Positions 8,105-17,194 are shown, counted from the stretch's first letter. The stretch is DNA of 64,000 bases from Rhizobium redzepovicii (GCF_019793435.1 NZ_JAILYH010000015.1:141971-205970); one strand, 5' to 3'. Notes: generated by a model not told the origin, from the letters alone. A program made the numbers and translations.

Positions 8105-9319
8105 ATGGCAAGACAGATAGATAAAATCGTGCTCGCTTATTCCGGCGGCTTGGATACCTCGATCATCCTCAAATGGCTGCAGGAGACCTACGGGTGCGAG
8201 GTCGTGACCTTCACCGCCGATCTCGGCCAGGGCGAGGAGCTTGAGCCGGCGCGGGCGAAGGCAGCAATGTTGGGGGTCAAGGACATCCGTATCGTCGATC
8301 TGCGGGAGGAATTCGTTCGCGACTTCGTCTTTCCGATGCTGCGCGCCAACACGCTTTATGAGGGGCAGTATCTGCTCGGCAGCTCCATCGCCCGGCCACT
8401 GATTGCCAAGCATCTGGTCGCCATAGCCCGGCAGGTCGGTGCTGATGCCGTTGCCCACGGCTCGACAGGCAAGGGCAATGACCAGGTCCGGTTCGAACTC
8501 GCCGTCAATGCACTCGATCCGTCGATTGAGGTCGCTGCTCCCTGGCGCCAATGGAACATCCGCTCCCGCATGCAGCTTCTGGAATATGCCGAGATGCATC
8601 GGATCCCGGTGCCGAAGGACAAGCGCGGCGAAGCGCCCTTCTCGATCGACGCCAACCTGTTGCACACCTCGACCGAAGGCAAAATCCTCGAAGATCCGGC
8701 CGAGGCCGCGCCCGAATACATCTATCAGCGCACGGTCGATCCTGTCGACGCTCCCGATACCCCCGAGACCGTCACCATCGGCTTCGAAAACGGCGACCCT
8801 GTATCCGTGAACGGCCAGGCGATGACACCCGCTGCCTTGCTCACAGAACTCAACAGCTTCGGCGGTCGACATGGCGTAGGGCGGCTCGATCTCGTCGAAA
8901 ACCGCTTCATCGGCATCAAATCGCGAGGCATTTACGAGACGCCGGGAGGCACGATTTTGCTTGCGGCGCATCGCGGCATTGAAACGATCACGCTCGATCG
9001 TGCCGCCGCACACCTCAAGGATGAGATCATGCCCCGCTACGCCGAGCTGATCTACAATGGCTTCTGGTTCTCTCCCGAGCGGGAAATGCTGCAGGCTCTG
9101 ATCGACCGGAGCCAGGACTTCGTCAGCGGCGAAGTGACGGTACGGCTCTACAAGGGAAGCGCTACGGTCATCTCCCGCACCTCGCCCTGCTCACTCTATT
9201 CCGCCGATCTCGTCACCTTCGAGGAAAGCGCCGTCGCCTATGACCATCACGACGCCGAAGGCTTCATCAAACTCAACGGATTGCGGCTCAGGAGCTGGGC
9301 AGCCCGCAACGGCAGATGA
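8105..9319 (+). CDS. argG: Argininosuccinate synthase
   Basis: 404 residues, the normal length for ArgG, which ligates citrulline and aspartate using ATP to make argininosuccinate, the penultimate arginine step. The ATP pyrophosphatase loop AYSGGLDTS is at about residues 11-19, and the second signature GSTGKGNDQVRFE near 118-130. ATG 8105 has GGAG 7 bp upstream. It is monocistronic and divergent from an Lrp-type regulator. Rhizobia often have a housekeeping argG near other arginine genes, and none are here, so this may be a second, separately controlled copy. Confidence 0.95.
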   Translation: MARQIDKIVLAYSGGLDTSIILKWLQETYGCEVVTFTADLGQGEELEPARAKAAMLGVKDIRIVDLREEFVRDFVFPMLRANTLYEGQYLLGSSIARPLIAKHLVAIARQVGADAVAHGSTGKGNDQVRFELAVNALDPSIEVAAPWRQWNIRSRMQLLEYAEMHRIPVPKDKRGEAPFSIDANLLHTSTEGKILEDPAEAAPEYIYQRTVDPVDAPDTPETVTIGFENGDPVSVNGQAMTPAALLTELNSFGGRHGVGRLDLVENRFIGIKSRGIYETPGGTILLAAHRGIETITLDRAAAHLKDEIMPRYAELIYNGFWFSPEREMLQALIDRSQDFVSGEVTVRLYKGSATVISRTSPCSLYSADLVTFEESAVAYDHHDAEGFIKLNGLRLRSWAARNGR

Positions 9320-9501
9320 GCCTGCCTTGCGTCGGCGCGTTGGCAGCCGCGACCGGGAATCTGATTTCAAACGATCTTAAAAAGACACACGAAAAAGCTA
9401 ATCGATTTTAATTTTATCATTAAAATTTTCTTGTTGCGGCGCAAAAGAATTTAGACATTAGCTATATCGGATGCTCACTGTGTTCGTTGGAAGGAACTCG
9501 C
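9320..9501. other. AT-rich intergenic with weak hairpin
   Basis: The region after argG is much richer in A and T than its surroundings. TTTTAAT at 9406-9412 and ATTAAAA at 9419-9425 form a 7-bp dyad followed by TTTTC. It could end the argG transcript or belong to the promoter of the small gene at 9502. The evidence is weak for either. Confidence 0.3.
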
Positions 9502-9675
9502 ATGACTGTGACATTTCCGCTTACTGAGAAGCGCGATGCGGAGGCGTTGCTGAAGCACTTGACGATGCACAAACTCAGTTTTCCGGGAAACTGCGTCGTG
9601 TCGCTCAAAACGCATATCGCGCAGGTATCATCCTCGCATACAACAGCACTCGGCACTGCCCGTACCGCCTGGTAG
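9502..9675 (+). CDS. Small hypothetical protein
   Basis: 57 residues from ATG 9502, with GGAAGGA about 7 bp upstream and an AT-rich promoter-like region before it. Predicted soluble, strand-helix-strand: TVTFPLTEKRDAEALLKHL, then a Cys-containing strand and a Ser/Thr-rich tail. I recognise no family. The ribosome site and its placement after a promoter-like region are the support; it could be spurious. Confidence 0.4.
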   Translation: MTVTFPLTEKRDAEALLKHLTMHKLSFPGNCVVSLKTHIAQVSSSHTTALGTARTAW

Positions 9676-9793
9676 CGATTGAATATTCGGGCTTCTTGCC
9701 CGATCTCCGTGCCACTCGCTCATGCTCAGGATCGAAGCAATCCTGCTGGACGGACTTGTGTGGAGAGGATGGGCCGAGCGCGCCGACAACAGC

Positions 9794-9950
9794 CTATCTC
9801 GCTGCAGGCAATCCCATGCCGACGAGCTTCAGGATTTCCTCGACCTTCGCATCGGGATCGGCTCCGGCTTCGACCTGGCCGTCTATCATCAGCAAGGCAA
9901 GGCCATGCGTCAGCGACCAGAGGAAGAGCGCGGCGTTCGGCACGTCCCCG
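9794..9950 (-). pseudogene. TetR family regulator, C-terminal remnant
   Basis: Read on the minus strand, about 50 codons encode NAALFLWSLTHGLALLMIDG and a following helix ending GLPAAR with a TAG stop at 9794-9796. The LWSLxHGLAxLxIDGQ pattern is the C-terminal ligand-domain signature of a large TetR subgroup. No helix-turn-helix precedes it: the frame meets TGA just past the P-G-D-V-P segment, and sequence beyond about 9950 belongs to a plus-strand methyltransferase. The fragment is a deletion remnant. Confidence 0.7.
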
Positions 9951-10533
9951 GGCCGTCATCCTCGGCGCCGGGTTCGACACCTTCGCACTGCGCAATCCTC
10001 ATGCCGGCTTGAAGGTCTTCGAAGTCGATCATCCTGCCACGCAGAGCTGGAAGCAGCGGCGGCTGAGCGAGATAGGGGTGACGCAAAATCTGCCGACATT
10101 CGTTCCCGTCGATTTCGAGCAGGAAGATCTCGGAACGCGCCTGGTCGATTGCGGTCTCGAACTCGAAACGCCCTCCTTCTTCATCTGGCTCGGCGTCGTG
10201 CCCTATCTCACGGAACCGTCGGTGTTTGCCCTGCTGCGCTTCGTCGCCGGCCTGCCGAGCTCGTCCATCGTCTTTGACTACAGCGAACCCTTGGAGAACT
10301 ATCCGCCCGAACGCCGCGCCCGCGCCGCGGAAATGGGGTCGCGCACGGCCGCTGCCGGCGAGCCATGGCTGACGCACTTCGATCCCAAGCAGCTCGCGGA
10401 CCGATTGCTGAGCCTGGGCTTCCGATATCTGGAGGGTATCGGCCCGACCGAAATGGCCAAACGTTTCTTCGGCCAGCCCGCAGATGCGCCGGATCGCGGC
10501 GCCGGTCCCCATGTCGCATTCGCCGGTAAATAG
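9942..10533 (+). pseudogene. Class I SAM methyltransferase (TcmP/PPM1-like), N-terminally deleted
   Basis: About 197 codons from the SAM-binding motif VILGAGFDTFALR, then VFEVDHPATQSWK, FVPVDFEQED and FIWLGVVPYL, to the natural C-terminus. These motifs are typical of the leucine carboxyl methyltransferase/TcmP group, whose members have about 80-90 residues before the glycine-rich loop. Here that part is missing. The open frame does continue upstream to 9679, but those residues are the antisense of the TetR remnant and look nothing like a methyltransferase. Confidence 0.72.
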
Positions 10534-10644
10534 GAACGGACCCAAGGCTGCCGCTCGCTGCAGGCGGCCATTGCTCCGTTTGCAAAAATTCCTATTCTGG
10601 CCGCCGCTATCCCGGCCGCTGCGACAGGAAATTTGGATTGTCTC

Positions 10645-11559
10645 ATGATGACTTCGAGTCACCCCGACCTCAGCGACATCCACCATGGCGACTGGGTGGA
10701 TCGCCGATTGCCGGTCGCATGGCGGCCTTATACGCGGCTCGCGCGGCTGGATCGGCCGGTCGGAATATGGCTGACGCTTTTCCCGTGCTGGGCTGCCCTC
10801 ATTCAGGCGTCGCACGGCCTGCCGGACCTCGGTGAACTCGTGATCTTCTCTCTCGGCGCCTTGCTGATGAGAAGCGCCGGCTCCACGGTCAACGACATCG
10901 CGGATCGGAATTTTGACGCTCACGTTGAGCGGACCCGTTTTCGGCCGCTCGCAAGCGGCGATATCGGTGCGATGCACGCCTTCGTCTTTCTGGTAGCCGA
11001 ACTGATGCTCGCGGCCTCGCTTCTGTTTTTCCTGACGCCTTACACGCGTTTGATCGCGATATCGGTTCTGCCGCTCGTCTTCGTCTATCCGCTCTGCAAG
11101 CGATTCACCCATTGGCCCCCGGCCGTGCTGGGCGCGGCGTTCAACTGGGGCATGCTGATGGCATGGGCCCAGATTGCCGGCCATATCCCGGCCGGCGCTG
11201 TGCTGATGTGGGCCGGGGCCGTCGCCTGGCAGATCGGCTATGATACGGTCTATGCCTATGTCGATGTCAGGGATGACACCCGCCTCGGCCTGAAATCGAC
11301 GGCAATCCTGTTCGGCCGGCGCGGCAAGTTGTGGATCGGCTTGTTCTATGCTCTGGCCGTTGCGGCGTGGTCGCTCGGGGGTTGGCTGCTGGAGATGTCG
11401 TCGCCTTATACGATCGGAATGCTGGTGATCGCAGCCCAGCTTGCGTGGCAGACCCGGCGGATCGACCTTGCCCGCCCGGACCTGAATTATCGCCTGTTCC
11501 TCGCCAATATACCGACGGGCGTGCTGCTCGCCGGCACGGCTCTGTCAGGCACATGGTAG
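10645..11559 (+). CDS. ubiA: UbiA-type prenyltransferase (4-hydroxybenzoate polyprenyltransferase)
   Basis: 304 residues from ATG 10645, with about eight membrane spans. It has both Asp-rich prenyl diphosphate sites of UbiA: NDIADRNFD at about residues 83-91 and DVRDDTRLGLKST at about 206-218. The LDRPVGIWLTLFPC segment near the N-terminus is typical of 4-hydroxybenzoate octa/decaprenyltransferase rather than of heme O synthase or chlorophyll-type members. It would attach the polyprenyl tail in ubiquinone synthesis at the inner membrane. The start is uncertain by four codons (TTG 10633). The DUF2233 gene follows 22 bp later. Confidence 0.9.
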   Translation: MMTSSHPDLSDIHHGDWVDRRLPVAWRPYTRLARLDRPVGIWLTLFPCWAALIQASHGLPDLGELVIFSLGALLMRSAGSTVNDIADRNFDAHVERTRFRPLASGDIGAMHAFVFLVAELMLAASLLFFLTPYTRLIAISVLPLVFVYPLCKRFTHWPPAVLGAAFNWGMLMAWAQIAGHIPAGAVLMWAGAVAWQIGYDTVYAYVDVRDDTRLGLKSTAILFGRRGKLWIGLFYALAVAAWSLGGWLLEMSSPYTIGMLVIAAQLAWQTRRIDLARPDLNYRLFLANIPTGVLLAGTALSGTW

Positions 11560-11581
11560 ACAGCTCAAGGACGTGACGCCG

Positions 11582-12358
11582 ATGACCTATTTTAAACAAG
11601 CCGCGTTCGCGGCCACCATGATGCTGGCAGCAACGATGACACCCCTGCATCAGGCCCATGCCGAGCAATGCGACCAGGAGACTTTCGAAGAGGCGAAATA
11701 CGTCGTCTGCACGCTGCAAACGGGGAAAGCCGACCTGCGCCTGTTCTGGAAGGGCGCCGATGGCGAGCCGTACCGGACTTTTTCAAGCCTTGCCGAAGCC
11801 GTTCGCGCCGAGGGGAAGACGCTGGTGCTGGCCGTCAACGCCGGCATGTACCGGGCCGATTTTTCGCCGATGGGGCTGTATGTCGAAAACGCCAGGGAAT
11901 TGAAACCCGCCAATACCGCAAAGGCCGAAAGCTCCGCCGGCCAGGTGCCGAATTTCTACAAGAAGCCGAACGGCGTATTCTTTCTTGGTGAAGCAGGCGC
12001 CGGCATACTGCCGACCGATGAATTTCTGAAAAATGCGCCCAAGGTGCGGTTCGCCACGCAGTCCGGTCCGATGCTTGTCATCGCCGACAAGCTGAACCCG
12101 ATCTTGATCCCCGGCTCGACGGATCGAACCCGCAGAAGCGGTATCGGCATCTGCGCGGCCGGCACGGTCCGCTTGGCAATCAGCGAAGACGGAGTGAATT
12201 TCCACGATTTCGCACGGCTCTTCCGCGACCAGCTGCAATGCCCCGACGCGTTGTTTTTCGACGGCGGAAACGGTGTCGGGCTCTACCATCCGGCGATGGG
12301 CCGCAACGACCGCTCCTGGCACGGCGGCTACGGCCCGATCCTTGGGCTTGTCGAATAG
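11582..12358 (+). CDS. Exported DUF2233/NAGPA-like phosphodiester glycosidase family protein
   Basis: 258 residues with an N-terminal signal peptide cleaved near HAHA-EQ (AHAEQC). Family motifs in order: VLAVNAGMYRADFSPMGLYV, NGVFFLGE, FATQSGPMLV, TRRSGIGICAAG and CPDALFFDGG. NAGPA-related domains remove sugars from phosphodiester links, and bacterial members are secreted and mostly uncharacterised. ATG 11582 lies 10 bp after AAGGA; a GTG at 11573 is possible. It probably shares a transcript with ubiA, although no functional link is obvious. Confidence 0.85.
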   Translation: MTYFKQAAFAATMMLAATMTPLHQAHAEQCDQETFEEAKYVVCTLQTGKADLRLFWKGADGEPYRTFSSLAEAVRAEGKTLVLAVNAGMYRADFSPMGLYVENARELKPANTAKAESSAGQVPNFYKKPNGVFFLGEAGAGILPTDEFLKNAPKVRFATQSGPMLVIADKLNPILIPGSTDRTRRSGIGICAAGTVRLAISEDGVNFHDFARLFRDQLQCPDALFFDGGNGVGLYHPAMGRNDRSWHGGYGPILGLVE

Positions 12359-12421
12359 TGCCCGAGGAAATCCGCCTGGATCGAAGTGGGCATCGAGCCG
12401 CGTACCGCATCTTGATTCGCC

Positions 12422-13231
12422 TCAAATCGGTTGGGCACTGAAAAACAGTGCAGTGGCGGTGATCAGCTTGTCCAGCATCTCGACGTTCTCAGAAGTGTTG
12501 AAGATATGATCCATGGGAGCCTCCCAAACTTGGTGTGCACCCTTGTGCGCCTGAGCGAATTTTGCCGCTGTTCCCAGAGGAATAGCAGTGTCCAGGCTAC
12601 CTTCAGCAATAAAAACCCGTCCACGATAGTTAGCGATCTCGTTTAACGGATCCAGATTTTCGACGTCGGCAAAGAATTCATGCCCGAGGGTTAGCGACGC
12701 GCCCCACGGCATCTGGACATTGGTAGGCGATCGGCTTGCGAGTGCCCGTTCATACACATCGCGCCCGATCAAGGCTGGAAAGGAAACTTTGGGTTCGCCG
12801 ACGGGGGCCCAGAGCGCAACCGCCGCTGGTCGATTTGTACGGCCCGCCGCCGCGGCAGCAACCAGCCCACCCTGGCTCCATCCCAGCAGAAATATCGCAT
12901 TTGGACCACCCGACGGCAGATCGCTGACGAAGTCCATCGCAGCGATGCAATCCTCGACTTGGTGATTGTACGTCGCGTCTTGAAAGCGTCCGCCGCTTTC
13001 GCCAACACCTCGAAAGTTAATCCTAAGGCTCGAAAACCCCAGAGACGCGAGCTTCTCCGCCGTATGCGCCAGAATACCGGTGCCGGTGTGAGAAATTATG
13101 AGTTCGTGCCGCGTTCCTCCGAACCCATGGAGAAGCACGACAATCGGTGCGTTTGCCGAGACCGCCAGACACAATGTTCCGACAACACGACACCCATCGA
13201 CCTCAAAGCTTACCGTTTCTTCTGCGGCCAT
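12422..13231 (-). CDS. Alpha/beta hydrolase
   Basis: 269 residues with a complete alpha/beta hydrolase site: oxyanion loop LLHGFGG near residue 33-39, nucleophile elbow LLGWSQGG near 118, acid in GSLDTAIP, and histidine in PMDHIFN near the C-terminus. The FRGVGESGG segment is typical of the group that includes serine aminopeptidase-like hydrolases. The substrate is unknown. The gene is about 50-53% GC, clearly below both neighbours, with many A/T third positions, which suggests recent acquisition. Confidence 0.87.
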   Translation of the reverse strand: MAAEETVSFEVDGCRVVGTLCLAVSANAPIVVLLHGFGGTRHELIISHTGTGILAHTAEKLASLGFSSLRINFRGVGESGGRFQDATYNHQVEDCIAAMDFVSDLPSGGPNAIFLLGWSQGGLVAAAAAGRTNRPAAVALWAPVGEPKVSFPALIGRDVYERALASRSPTNVQMPWGASLTLGHEFFADVENLDPLNEIANYRGRVFIAEGSLDTAIPLGTAAKFAQAHKGAHQVWEAPMDHIFNTSENVEMLDKLITATALFFSAQPI

Positions 13232-13259
13232 AACTTCCTCTAAACTGACCCATCAAAGC

Positions 13260-13856
13260 CTACCCCCTCCCCGCACGCGTCATTTCGGCCCGCATCCAGC
13301 TCGAGTCTCCCCAGGTGGAGAGCCAGATCATCAGGTCGGTCAGGGCACCGATGACGGGCAGGAGCAAGGCGTGGCGCAGGCCCCGTCTCTTCTGGCTGTC
13401 TTCGGCTTTCCTGAGATGCGCCAGCTCCTGTTCCTGGATCGACGCGATGAGGGCGTGAAGTTCGGGATCACGCTGGGCGAGGAAGGCCAGCTGGTCTTCG
13501 AGATGGCGATGGACCGTGCTTTCCACCGCCTCTGTGCAAATCCAGATCATGTTGCGCCCGCCAAGCGCCGTCAGGATGCCGAGCACGGAACCACCGAGGC
13601 TCCAGAAGGCCATGACGCGACACGGCCTGGCGCGCCTTGCAGGCATGGCCTCGCGAAACAGCCGGCAATGCTCGATCTCGTCCTCGCGCATTTCTTCGAG
13701 CGCCGGCACGATGCCGGGAAACAGCCGCCGGGCCATCAGGATTTGGGCGCCATAGATCCTGATGGCGCCGAACTCGCCCGCATGGTTGACCTTGAGAATG
13801 CGACGGACGGTGACATCGGGGTCGCGCATTCCCGCGTTGCTCGACGGATTGATCAT
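13260..13856 (-). CDS. coq7: Coq7-type demethoxyubiquinone hydroxylase
   Basis: 198 residues from ATG 13856. A ferritin-like di-iron protein: HAGEFGAIRIYGAQ supplies the first Glu, EEMREDEIEHC the E-x-x-H pair, then TEAVESTVHRHLEDQL and EQELAHLRKAE the second set. These four motifs define Coq7, which hydroxylates demethoxyubiquinone in the penultimate ubiquinone step. An upstream in-frame ATG at 14000 would add a Gly/Pro-rich 48 residues unlike the family and would overlap the LysE promoter. It is 2 kb from ubiA but on the other strand. Confidence 0.9.
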   Translation of the reverse strand: MINPSSNAGMRDPDVTVRRILKVNHAGEFGAIRIYGAQILMARRLFPGIVPALEEMREDEIEHCRLFREAMPARRARPCRVMAFWSLGGSVLGILTALGGRNMIWICTEAVESTVHRHLEDQLAFLAQRDPELHALIASIQEQELAHLRKAEDSQKRRGLRHALLLPVIGALTDLMIWLSTWGDSSWMRAEMTRAGRG

Positions 13857-14014
13857 AACCACTCTGCCCCGGTTCCCTTGCCGGCAGTAGGCAGGATTGC
13901 CGCCGTGATCGTCAAGAGGCGCCGCGGGCGGGCCCGTCAGCCCTTGAGTGATGGGCCCTTTCAATAACCACCGGCCTCGCATAGGCACTCCGGCCAGCAA
14001 CGTAGGAAAGCCGG

Positions 14015-14629
14015 ATGGACCATATCAATTCGCTCGCATTGCTCGTCAGCGTCTACATCGCCTCCCTCGTCAGCCCCGGACCGAATTTCATCATCGTCAC
14101 CAAAACAAGCATGTCGGTATCCCGCGCTGCCGGGCTCTTTGCGGGTCTCGGAATTGCGGTCGCATCCCTGACCTGGGCCGTCATGGCGATGGCCGGGCTC
14201 GGGTTTCTCCTGACCCATTTCGAATGGCTGCATATGATGTTGCAGGTGGCCGGCGCATTGTATCTGATCTGGCTGGGGCTGAAGATGATCCGCAACGCGT
14301 CCAAGCCCTTGAAGCCGACGGGACCGAGCGAAGCCGCATGGTGCTCCGCCATGCGCCGCGCTTACGTCGTCAGCATGACCAATCCGAAATCGGTGGCTTT
14401 CTTCGGCAGCATCTTTGCGCTTGTCATTCCCGCACATGCGCCCGTTTGGCTCTATTGCTTCATCGCCCTGACCTGCTTCCTTCTTTCGGCTCTCTGGTAT
14501 TGCGGCCTGGCCTTTTTCTTCTCGAACCCGCGCGTTTCCGCCGGCTTCCTGCGCTTCAAGGCCGGCATGGAGCGCGTGATGGGCGTCGCCCTGAGCTTGA
14601 TCGGCGACCGCCTGCTCTTGGTTCGCTGA
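14015..14629 (+). CDS. LysE/RhtB family amino acid exporter
   Basis: 204 residues with six membrane spans and the LysE/RhtB N-terminal signature SPGPNFIIVTKTSMS near residues 21-35, then GLGIAVASLTW and the central SMTNPKSVAFFGS motif. Members export lysine, threonine, homoserine or related molecules. ATG 14015 follows AGGAAA. Divergent from coq7, with 158 bp between starts. Confidence 0.92.
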   Translation: MDHINSLALLVSVYIASLVSPGPNFIIVTKTSMSVSRAAGLFAGLGIAVASLTWAVMAMAGLGFLLTHFEWLHMMLQVAGALYLIWLGLKMIRNASKPLKPTGPSEAAWCSAMRRAYVVSMTNPKSVAFFGSIFALVIPAHAPVWLYCFIALTCFLLSALWYCGLAFFFSNPRVSAGFLRFKAGMERVMGVALSLIGDRLLLVR

Positions 14630-14668
14630 CGGCATCCCAATTTAGCCTTAGAGATGGCCAGTCGCTCG

Positions 14669-16549
14669 TCAGGTCGCAGGCGAAGCCGGCAATGCTTCAT
14701 GAATGTCTTCAGGAATGAAGCCGCCGGTCTGGCGTTTCCACAGACGGGCAAACAGGCCATCGCGTTCGACCAGTTCCTCCGGTCTGCCCTCCTCCACGAT
14801 CCGCCCGTGATCGAGCACGACGATCCTGTCCATTCTGGCGATTGTGGACAGGCGGTGGGCGATGGCAATCACTGTTTTCCCCTCCATGACGAGGTTTAGC
14901 CTTTCCTGGATGGCGGCTTCGAATTCGCTGTCGAGCGCCGAGGTCGCTTCATCCAGCACCAGGATCGGCGCGTCCTTCAGCAGAACGCGGGCGATAGCAA
15001 CACGCTGCCGCTGGCCGCCGGAAAGTTTGATGCCGCGATCCCCGACGAAGGCGTCATAACCCTTGCGGCCCTCGCCGTCGGCAAGATCGGCAATGAAGGC
15101 ATCGGCGCTTGCCATCTTCGCCACCTCTTCGATCTCGTCCCGCGTCGCCTCCGGCCGGCCGTAGCGGATATTGTCGCCGACCGACCGGTGCAGCAATGCG
15201 ACGTCCTGCGCGATGACCCCGATGGCGCGGCGAAGGCTCGACTGCGTGACCGCTCGAATATCCTGCCCGTCGATCAGGATCGCGCCGTCGCCGATGTCGT
15301 AGAAGCGCAGGAGCAGATTTGCGAGCGTGGTCTTGCCGGCTCCGGAGAGACCGACCAGGCCCACCTTCTCGCCGGGCCGCACCGTCAGCGACAACGCATC
15401 GATGACCGGCTTGCCCGACTTGTAGGCGAAGTGGACTTTTTCGAAGCGGATCTCCCCGCGGCTGACCGTGAGACTCGACGCATCCGGCCGGTCGGTGATG
15501 GTCGGCGGCGTCGTCATGACCGGCATAGCGTCCTTGATCGTGCCGATCGCCTGGAAAATCTGCTGTCCCATCTGCAAGAAAGTAAAGGTGTGCCCGGACA
15601 GCCGGTGCAGGATATAGACCGCGCCCACGAACTCGCCAACCGTGAGAAAGCCGTTGATGAGCCCGGAAAAGCCGATAGAAAGCATGGCGAGCCACAGCAT
15701 CATGTTGAGCGCCACGACGATCAATTCCGACGTGCGGTAGATGCGTTGCTCCCTGTGCTGCGTCTGCACGGATTTCTGGATGATTCGTCGGATAGCACCC
15801 GCTTCGCTGTCTTCAGCCGCAAACTGCTTGATCATCTGCATGTTGGTGTAGAGATCGGTAATAGCACCGGCGACAAGGCTGCGCTGCTTGGCGGTGCGCC
15901 GCGAACGCTCAGTAAAGACCGGCGCCATCCTGGTGGCGAGCGCTACATTGAGCGCGATCCAGATGACGACCGGCAGGGCAAGCTGCCAAGACAAACTCAC
16001 CAGCAAGAGCACCGAGCCGACCATCTGCAACAGGAAGCGCGGAATGGCCTGGAAGGCGACAACGATCTGCTGCTGGACGGAAGACGCCACTTGTGACAGG
16101 CGCGAGGAGACCTGCCCGGCAAAAACATCGTGAAAGAAAGCGAGATCCTGCCGCTCCACCGCCTTGTGACCCTGCCACTGGATTGCGGCAGGCATACCGA
16201 CACCGAGCGTATGCGAATTGAAAGTGTTGAGAAGAAACGAGGCGATTGGCATGGCTGGAAAAATCAGGAAGCCGAGGAAGGCAAGCAGCGGCCATTCACT
16301 GTTCAGGAAAGCAGGCGCGCCCTTTTGGGTCACACCGTCGACAATGACCGCAAGTCCCCAGACGATCGTGAGGTTGATTGCTTCGATTGCCATCGAGGAA
16401 AACGCCAAAGCGATGAGAACGCCTCGAAACATCGAAATGAAGTGCAGAAGGACGGCCACAGGCCCGTTAGAAGGAAGCGGTCGGTACGGAATGTCGAGCG
16501 GCCGGATCCAGGTTTCAAAGGGACGGTAGATCGCATCGGAAATCGACAT
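14669..16549 (-). CDS. Fused ABC exporter (transmembrane plus ATPase, MsbA/multidrug type)
   Basis: 626 residues: a six-helix type IV exporter domain (about 1-350) and an ATPase domain (about 370-600). The ATPase has Walker A GLSGAGKTT, Q-loop VIAQDVALLH, signature KLSGGQRQR, Walker B ILVLDEATSALDS and switch IAHRL. One chain forms a half-transporter and works as a homodimer or with a partner. It is convergent with LysE and monocistronic. A substrate cannot be assigned; lipid or drug export are both usual for this group. Confidence 0.93.
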   Translation of the reverse strand: MSISDAIYRPFETWIRPLDIPYRPLPSNGPVAVLLHFISMFRGVLIALAFSSMAIEAINLTIVWGLAVIVDGVTQKGAPAFLNSEWPLLAFLGFLIFPAMPIASFLLNTFNSHTLGVGMPAAIQWQGHKAVERQDLAFFHDVFAGQVSSRLSQVASSVQQQIVVAFQAIPRFLLQMVGSVLLLVSLSWQLALPVVIWIALNVALATRMAPVFTERSRRTAKQRSLVAGAITDLYTNMQMIKQFAAEDSEAGAIRRIIQKSVQTQHREQRIYRTSELIVVALNMMLWLAMLSIGFSGLINGFLTVGEFVGAVYILHRLSGHTFTFLQMGQQIFQAIGTIKDAMPVMTTPPTITDRPDASSLTVSRGEIRFEKVHFAYKSGKPVIDALSLTVRPGEKVGLVGLSGAGKTTLANLLLRFYDIGDGAILIDGQDIRAVTQSSLRRAIGVIAQDVALLHRSVGDNIRYGRPEATRDEIEEVAKMASADAFIADLADGEGRKGYDAFVGDRGIKLSGGQRQRVAIARVLLKDAPILVLDEATSALDSEFEAAIQERLNLVMEGKTVIAIAHRLSTIARMDRIVVLDHGRIVEEGRPEELVERDGLFARLWKRQTGGFIPEDIHEALPASPAT

Positions 16550-16759
16550 GGATCGCTCGGATCAAAAATTGGGAGGAAGCGTGGACTCGGCTACGCCAAG
16601 TCGCATGGGATCATCTTTCGGCCGCCATCTCAACTAGAAATTTCATAAATTAACCGAACGGGCTCGCGAGCGGAGGGAAGCGAGGCGCTTGAAAGCCCAA
16701 TTGTGATCGTCTCGCGATTGGGGCAGGATGCCCGGAAGAAACAGCTGGATGGAACACTC

Positions 16760-17161
16760 ATGCTGACGGGCTCATGTCATTGCGGCAAGGCAAGCTGGAC
16801 GCTCGAAGGCGATCCCGGCTCGATCACCGCCTGCAACTGCACCCTCTGCCGCCGTTACGGCACCCTCTGGGCCTATGATTACGAAGGAGAGCGTATCGCT
16901 CTCAGCGGAGAAACCGCCTCCTATACCCGCTCGGGCCGGGAGACGTCGTCTCTCGAAATCTTGTTCTGCCCATCCTGCGCCTGCGTCTTGAGCTGGCGCG
17001 GCCTGCGGCTTCAAAAGGATGGCCGCCGGCGCATGGCAGTCAACATGCGGCTTGCGCCGCCGGATCTCGTCGCCGATCTGCCCATCGATCATTTCGACGG
17101 CCTGGACACGTTCGAAGATCTTCCATCCAAAGGGCGCTGCGTGCGCGACCTCTGGTTCTGA
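16760..17161 (+). CDS. GFA family zinc-binding protein
   Basis: 133 residues of the GFA (glutathione-dependent formaldehyde-activating enzyme-like, Mss4-like) fold. Zinc ligands: GSCHCGKASW near residue 5-8, ACNCTLCRRYG near 30-36 and FCPSCAC near 75-80. Most stand-alone members have no proven activity. ATG 16760 is preferred; the open frame upstream to 16703 has no family resemblance. The 210-bp gap before it, after the ABC exporter start, shows no further gene. Confidence 0.88.
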   Translation: MLTGSCHCGKASWTLEGDPGSITACNCTLCRRYGTLWAYDYEGERIALSGETASYTRSGRETSSLEILFCPSCACVLSWRGLRLQKDGRRRMAVNMRLAPPDLVADLPIDHFDGLDTFEDLPSKGRCVRDLWF

Positions 17162-17194
17162 CAGCGGGGCATCTATTGATTTCGCGCAGGCGCC

